A DNA stretch of 64,000 nucleotides, taken from positions 1 to 64,000 of the forward strand of contig JAHCAN010000014.1 in assembly GCA_019634915.1 (NCBI GenBank), given 5' to 3'. A program made the translations under genes and the position numbers. The notes beneath the pieces were generated by a model. That model had not been told where the DNA came from and ran no database searches. It worked only from the letters and a program-made list of their open reading frames with translations. The DNA comes from Steroidobacteraceae bacterium (GTDB lineage: Bacteria; Pseudomonadota; Gammaproteobacteria; Steroidobacterales; Steroidobacteraceae). This document shows positions 61,288-64,000 of the stretch, piece after piece; the stretch's first letter is position 1; the number at the start of each line of letters is the position of its first letter.

Positions 61288-63159
61288 ATGCTCGAGTATG
61301 CCCGCTGGAAGTACGTCCTCGTCGCGTTCGTACTGGTCGTCGCGTTCTGCTTCGCGCTGCCGAATTTCTTCGGCGAGGATCCGGCGCTGCAGGTCGTGCG
61401 CAAGGACCGCGCGCCGATGGACACGGCCGCCGCGGCGCGCATCGCGGGCTTCCTCGACGAGCGCGGCGTGCACTACGACTCGACCTTCGTCGACGCCGGC
61501 CGGCTGATGGTGCGCTTCGCCGACGTCGCGACGCAGCTGCAGGCGCGTGATGCCGTCAACGAGAACCTGAAGGACGAGTACATCACTGCGCTGTCGTTCG
61601 CCTCGCGCGCGCCGGCCTGGATCACGAAGCTCGGCCTGCGGCCGATGCCGCTCGGCCTCGACCTGCGCGGCGGCCTGCACCTGCTGTACCAGGTGGACGT
61701 CAACGGCGCGGTCGGCCAGCTGCTCGAGAGCTACGAGCAGGATTTCCGCCGCACGCTCGGCGAGAAGAAGCTGCCCTACCTCGACATCGTGACGGTCACC
61801 GAGGGGGCCGACATGCCGAACGGCGTGCGCGTGCTGCTCGCGCCCGACGCCGATGCGACGGCCGTGCGCGATGCGCTGCGCGCGTTGCAGCCCGACCTCG
61901 GCGTGCAGACCGTGAATCTCGCGAGCGGGCCGGCGGTGCAGGCGGTGCTGACGCCGGCGCAGATCCGCCAGCGCCAGGACTACGCGATCCAGCAGAACCT
62001 GACCACGCTGCGCAACCGCGTCAACGAGCTGGGCGTGTCCGAGCCGATCGTGCAGCGCCAGGGCTTCGACCGGATCATCGTGCAGTTGCCGGGCGTGCAG
62101 AACTCGGCCGACGTGAAGGACATCCTCGGCAAGGTCGCGACCCTCGAGTTCCGCCTGGTCGACACGCAGGGCAGCATCGCCGAGGCCGTGCAGCGCGGCC
62201 GCGCGCCGCTCGGCTCGAAGCTCTACAAGGACAAGAACGGCCAGCCGGTGCTGCTGAAGCGCGAGCTGATCGTCACCGGCGATCAGCTGACCGACGCGCT
62301 GACCGCGGCGACCCAGGACGGTCCGGGCGTGTCGGTCAAGCTCGACGCGCGCGGCGGCGCGCAGATGCTGAAGACCACGCAGGCCAATCTCGGCAAGCCG
62401 ATGGCGGTCGTGTTCATCGAGAAGTCGCGCGAGACCGTCGAGGTCGACGGCAGGAAGATCGAACGCGAGGTGACCGACCAGCGCGTGATCAGCGTCGCGA
62501 CGATCCGCGGCGTGTTCAGCAACCAGTTCCAGATCACCGGCCTGACGCAGAGCGAGGCGCGCGAGCTCGCGCTGCTGCTGCGCGCCGGTTCGCTCGCCGC
62601 GCCGATCTTCCTCGCCGAGGAGCGCGCGATCGGCCCGAGCCTCGGCGCGCAGAACATCGAGCAGGGCGTCAAGGCGCTGATCGTCGGCATGCTCGGCGTG
62701 TTCGTGTTCATGGCGCTGTACTACCAGGTGTTCGGCCTGGTTGCCGACCTCGTGCTGCTCGCGAACGTGGTGCTGCTCGCCGCGCTGCTGTCGATGATGA
62801 AGGCGGCGCTGTCGCTGCCCGGCATTGCCGGCATCATCCTGACGGTCGGCATGGCGGTCGACGCGAACGTGCTGATCTACGAGCGCATCCGCGAGGAGCT
62901 GCGCATCGGCGTGTCGCCGCAGATGGCGATCCGCGCCGGCTTCGAGAAGGCGTTCTCGGCGATCGCCGATTCGAACGTCACGACCCTCATCGCCGGCGTC
63001 GTGCTCTGGGTGTTCGGCACCGGTGCGATCCGCGGCTTCGCGGTCGTGCTGTCGCTCGGCATCGCGACCTCGATGTTCACCGCGCTGATGGGCAGCCGCG
63101 CGCTGCTGACATTGATGTACGGCGGCCGCGCGAAGCTCACGAAGCTCGCGATCGGCTGA
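61288..63159 (+). CDS. secD: Protein translocase subunit SecD
   Basis: 623 residues, with six predicted membrane helices and a large periplasmic domain. The hallmarks PLGLDLRGGLHLLYQVD, RNRVNELGVSEPIVQRQG, RIIVQLPGVQ and the membrane segment GIAGIILTVGMAVDANVLIYERIREE are present. With SecF it uses the proton-motive force to complete protein export. secF begins 23 bases after its stop. Confidence 0.97.
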   Translation: MLEYARWKYVLVAFVLVVAFCFALPNFFGEDPALQVVRKDRAPMDTAAAARIAGFLDERGVHYDSTFVDAGRLMVRFADVATQLQARDAVNENLKDEYITALSFASRAPAWITKLGLRPMPLGLDLRGGLHLLYQVDVNGAVGQLLESYEQDFRRTLGEKKLPYLDIVTVTEGADMPNGVRVLLAPDADATAVRDALRALQPDLGVQTVNLASGPAVQAVLTPAQIRQRQDYAIQQNLTTLRNRVNELGVSEPIVQRQGFDRIIVQLPGVQNSADVKDILGKVATLEFRLVDTQGSIAEAVQRGRAPLGSKLYKDKNGQPVLLKRELIVTGDQLTDALTAATQDGPGVSVKLDARGGAQMLKTTQANLGKPMAVVFIEKSRETVEVDGRKIEREVTDQRVISVATIRGVFSNQFQITGLTQSEARELALLLRAGSLAAPIFLAEERAIGPSLGAQNIEQGVKALIVGMLGVFVFMALYYQVFGLVADLVLLANVVLLAALLSMMKAALSLPGIAGIILTVGMAVDANVLIYERIREELRIGVSPQMAIRAGFEKAFSAIADSNVTTLIAGVVLWVFGTGAIRGFAVVLSLGIATSMFTALMGSRALLTLMYGGRAKLTKLAIG

Positions 63160-63182
63160 GCCCACGAGACAGGAACCCGCGC

Positions 63183-64000
63183 ATGGAGTTTTTCCACAAG
63201 CAGACCAGGATCGCGTTCATGAGCACCCGCAAGGTGTGGTACGCGCTCTCGGCCGTGCTGATGATCGGCAGCCTCGGCGCGCTCGCGACGCTGGGACTCA
63301 ATCTCGCGATCGACTTCACCGGCGGCGTGTCGGTCGAGGCGGCGCTGCCGTCGGCCGCGAACGTCGACGCGATCCGTACCGAGCTCGAGCGCGCAGGCTT
63401 CCGCGAGCCGCAGGTCGGCATCTTCGGTTCCTCGCGCGAGGTGGCGATCCGCCTGCCGCCCGACGATTCGCGGTCGGTCGCCGATATCCGCGCGCGCGTC
63501 GAGCAGGCCCTGCTCGCGGTCGAGCCGGGCGCCGAGGTGCGCAAGCTCGACGTCGTCGGGCCGCAGGTCGGCGACGAACTGCGCACCAGCGCGGTCTGGG
63601 CGCTCACGTTCGCGCTGATCCTGATCTTCATCTACATCGCCCTCCGTTTCCACACCTGGCGGCTGTCGGCTGGCGCGATCGTCGCGGTGATGCACGACCC
63701 GATCCTGGTACTCGGCATCTTCTCGGTCACGCAGACGCCGTTCGACCTGGCGGTCGTCGCGGCGATCCTCGCCGTGGTCGGCTATTCGCTGAACGACACG
63801 GTCGTGATCTTCGACCGCATCCGCGAACGCTTCGAGCACAACCGCCGCCTGCCGCCGATGGTCGTGCTCGACCAGGCGATCAACCAGACCCTGTCGCGCA
63901 CGATCATGACCAAGGTCGTCACCCTGATCGTCGTGGTCGCACTGCTGTTTCTCGGCGGACCGGTGCTGCGCGGCTTCTCCGAGGCGCTGATGATCGGCAT
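63183..64000 (+). CDS. secF: Protein translocase subunit SecF (3' partial)
   Basis: The frame starts at ATG 63183 and continues past the last base; 272 codons are visible of the usual ~310. LAIDFTGGVSVEA, the membrane segment VVGYSLNDTVVIFDRIRE and the TLSRTIMTKVVTL region identify SecF. It forms a complex with SecD and YajC, encoded just upstream. An ending close behind the window edge is expected. Confidence 0.96.
   Translation, partial: MEFFHKQTRIAFMSTRKVWYALSAVLMIGSLGALATLGLNLAIDFTGGVSVEAALPSAANVDAIRTELERAGFREPQVGIFGSSREVAIRLPPDDSRSVADIRARVEQALLAVEPGAEVRKLDVVGPQVGDELRTSAVWALTFALILIFIYIALRFHTWRLSAGAIVAVMHDPILVLGIFSVTQTPFDLAVVAAILAVVGYSLNDTVVIFDRIRERFEHNRRLPPMVVLDQAINQTLSRTIMTKVVTLIVVVALLFLGGPVLRGFSEALMIG

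Overview
The window is GC-rich bacterial chromosome with tightly packed genes on both strands and no intergenic gap above about 210 bases. The gene content points to a gammaproteobacterium: the order queA-tgt-yajC-secD-secF, a xerD-dsbC pair, FdxA, the CbpA/CbpM pair, the very large NAD-glutamate dehydrogenase and ZapE. The base composition and the set of degradative genes would fit a Steroidobacterales/Nevskiales- or Xanthomonadales-like lineage. That placement is inference, because no rRNA gene is present. I see no phage, insertion sequence, CRISPR array or plasmid function.

Left part (1-25,078). A truncated winged-helix/ATPase regulator is followed by a co-oriented set of exported hydrolases around a metabolite symporter: DUF3089, an MHS-family MFS carrier, a Tat-exported M28-like protein and a CPG2-like M20 lipoprotein. 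A minus-strand operon cbpA-cbpM-SDR-yggS comes next, then the oxidative pentose phosphate set zwf-pgl with gnd convergent. After these lie a TPR-GGDEF signalling protein, an SDR that has lost its N-terminus, an MBL hydrolase-ModF ATPase-degenerate lipoprotein-MFS operon, a beta-propeller with a histone-H1-like tail, a gamma carbonic anhydrase, and a Rieske ferredoxin-PhzF pair.

Central part (25,079-50,945). A TPP riboswitch whose P1 helix contains the Shine-Dalgarno sequence precedes a thiamin-salvage operon: TonB receptor, thiamine-binding protein, PnuT-like permease and APH-type kinase. It runs on into a ferredoxin, an enoyl-CoA hydratase and an RraB-like protein. The divergent promoters of gdh (with a glycosyltransferase and gpmA downstream) and hppD follow. 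A large acyl-CoA/ketone-body block comes next: on the minus strand tetR-thiolase-carboxyltransferase-SDR-ETF dehydrogenase-acetoacetyl-CoA synthetase-zapE, and divergently the fused isobutyryl-CoA mutase icmF. A palindromic operator candidate lies between the facing promoters. Together these genes could feed valine, isoleucine and leucine carbon into central metabolism.

Right part (50,946-64,000). Mostly housekeeping: dadA, plsC, xerD, dsbC, fdxA, a zinc-ribbon NUDIX enzyme, a DUF3313 lipoprotein directly behind tRNA-Leu(CAA), an ECF sigma factor with a membrane partner and a double-PDZ exported protein, then queA-tgt-yajC-secD and the start of secF, which runs off the window.
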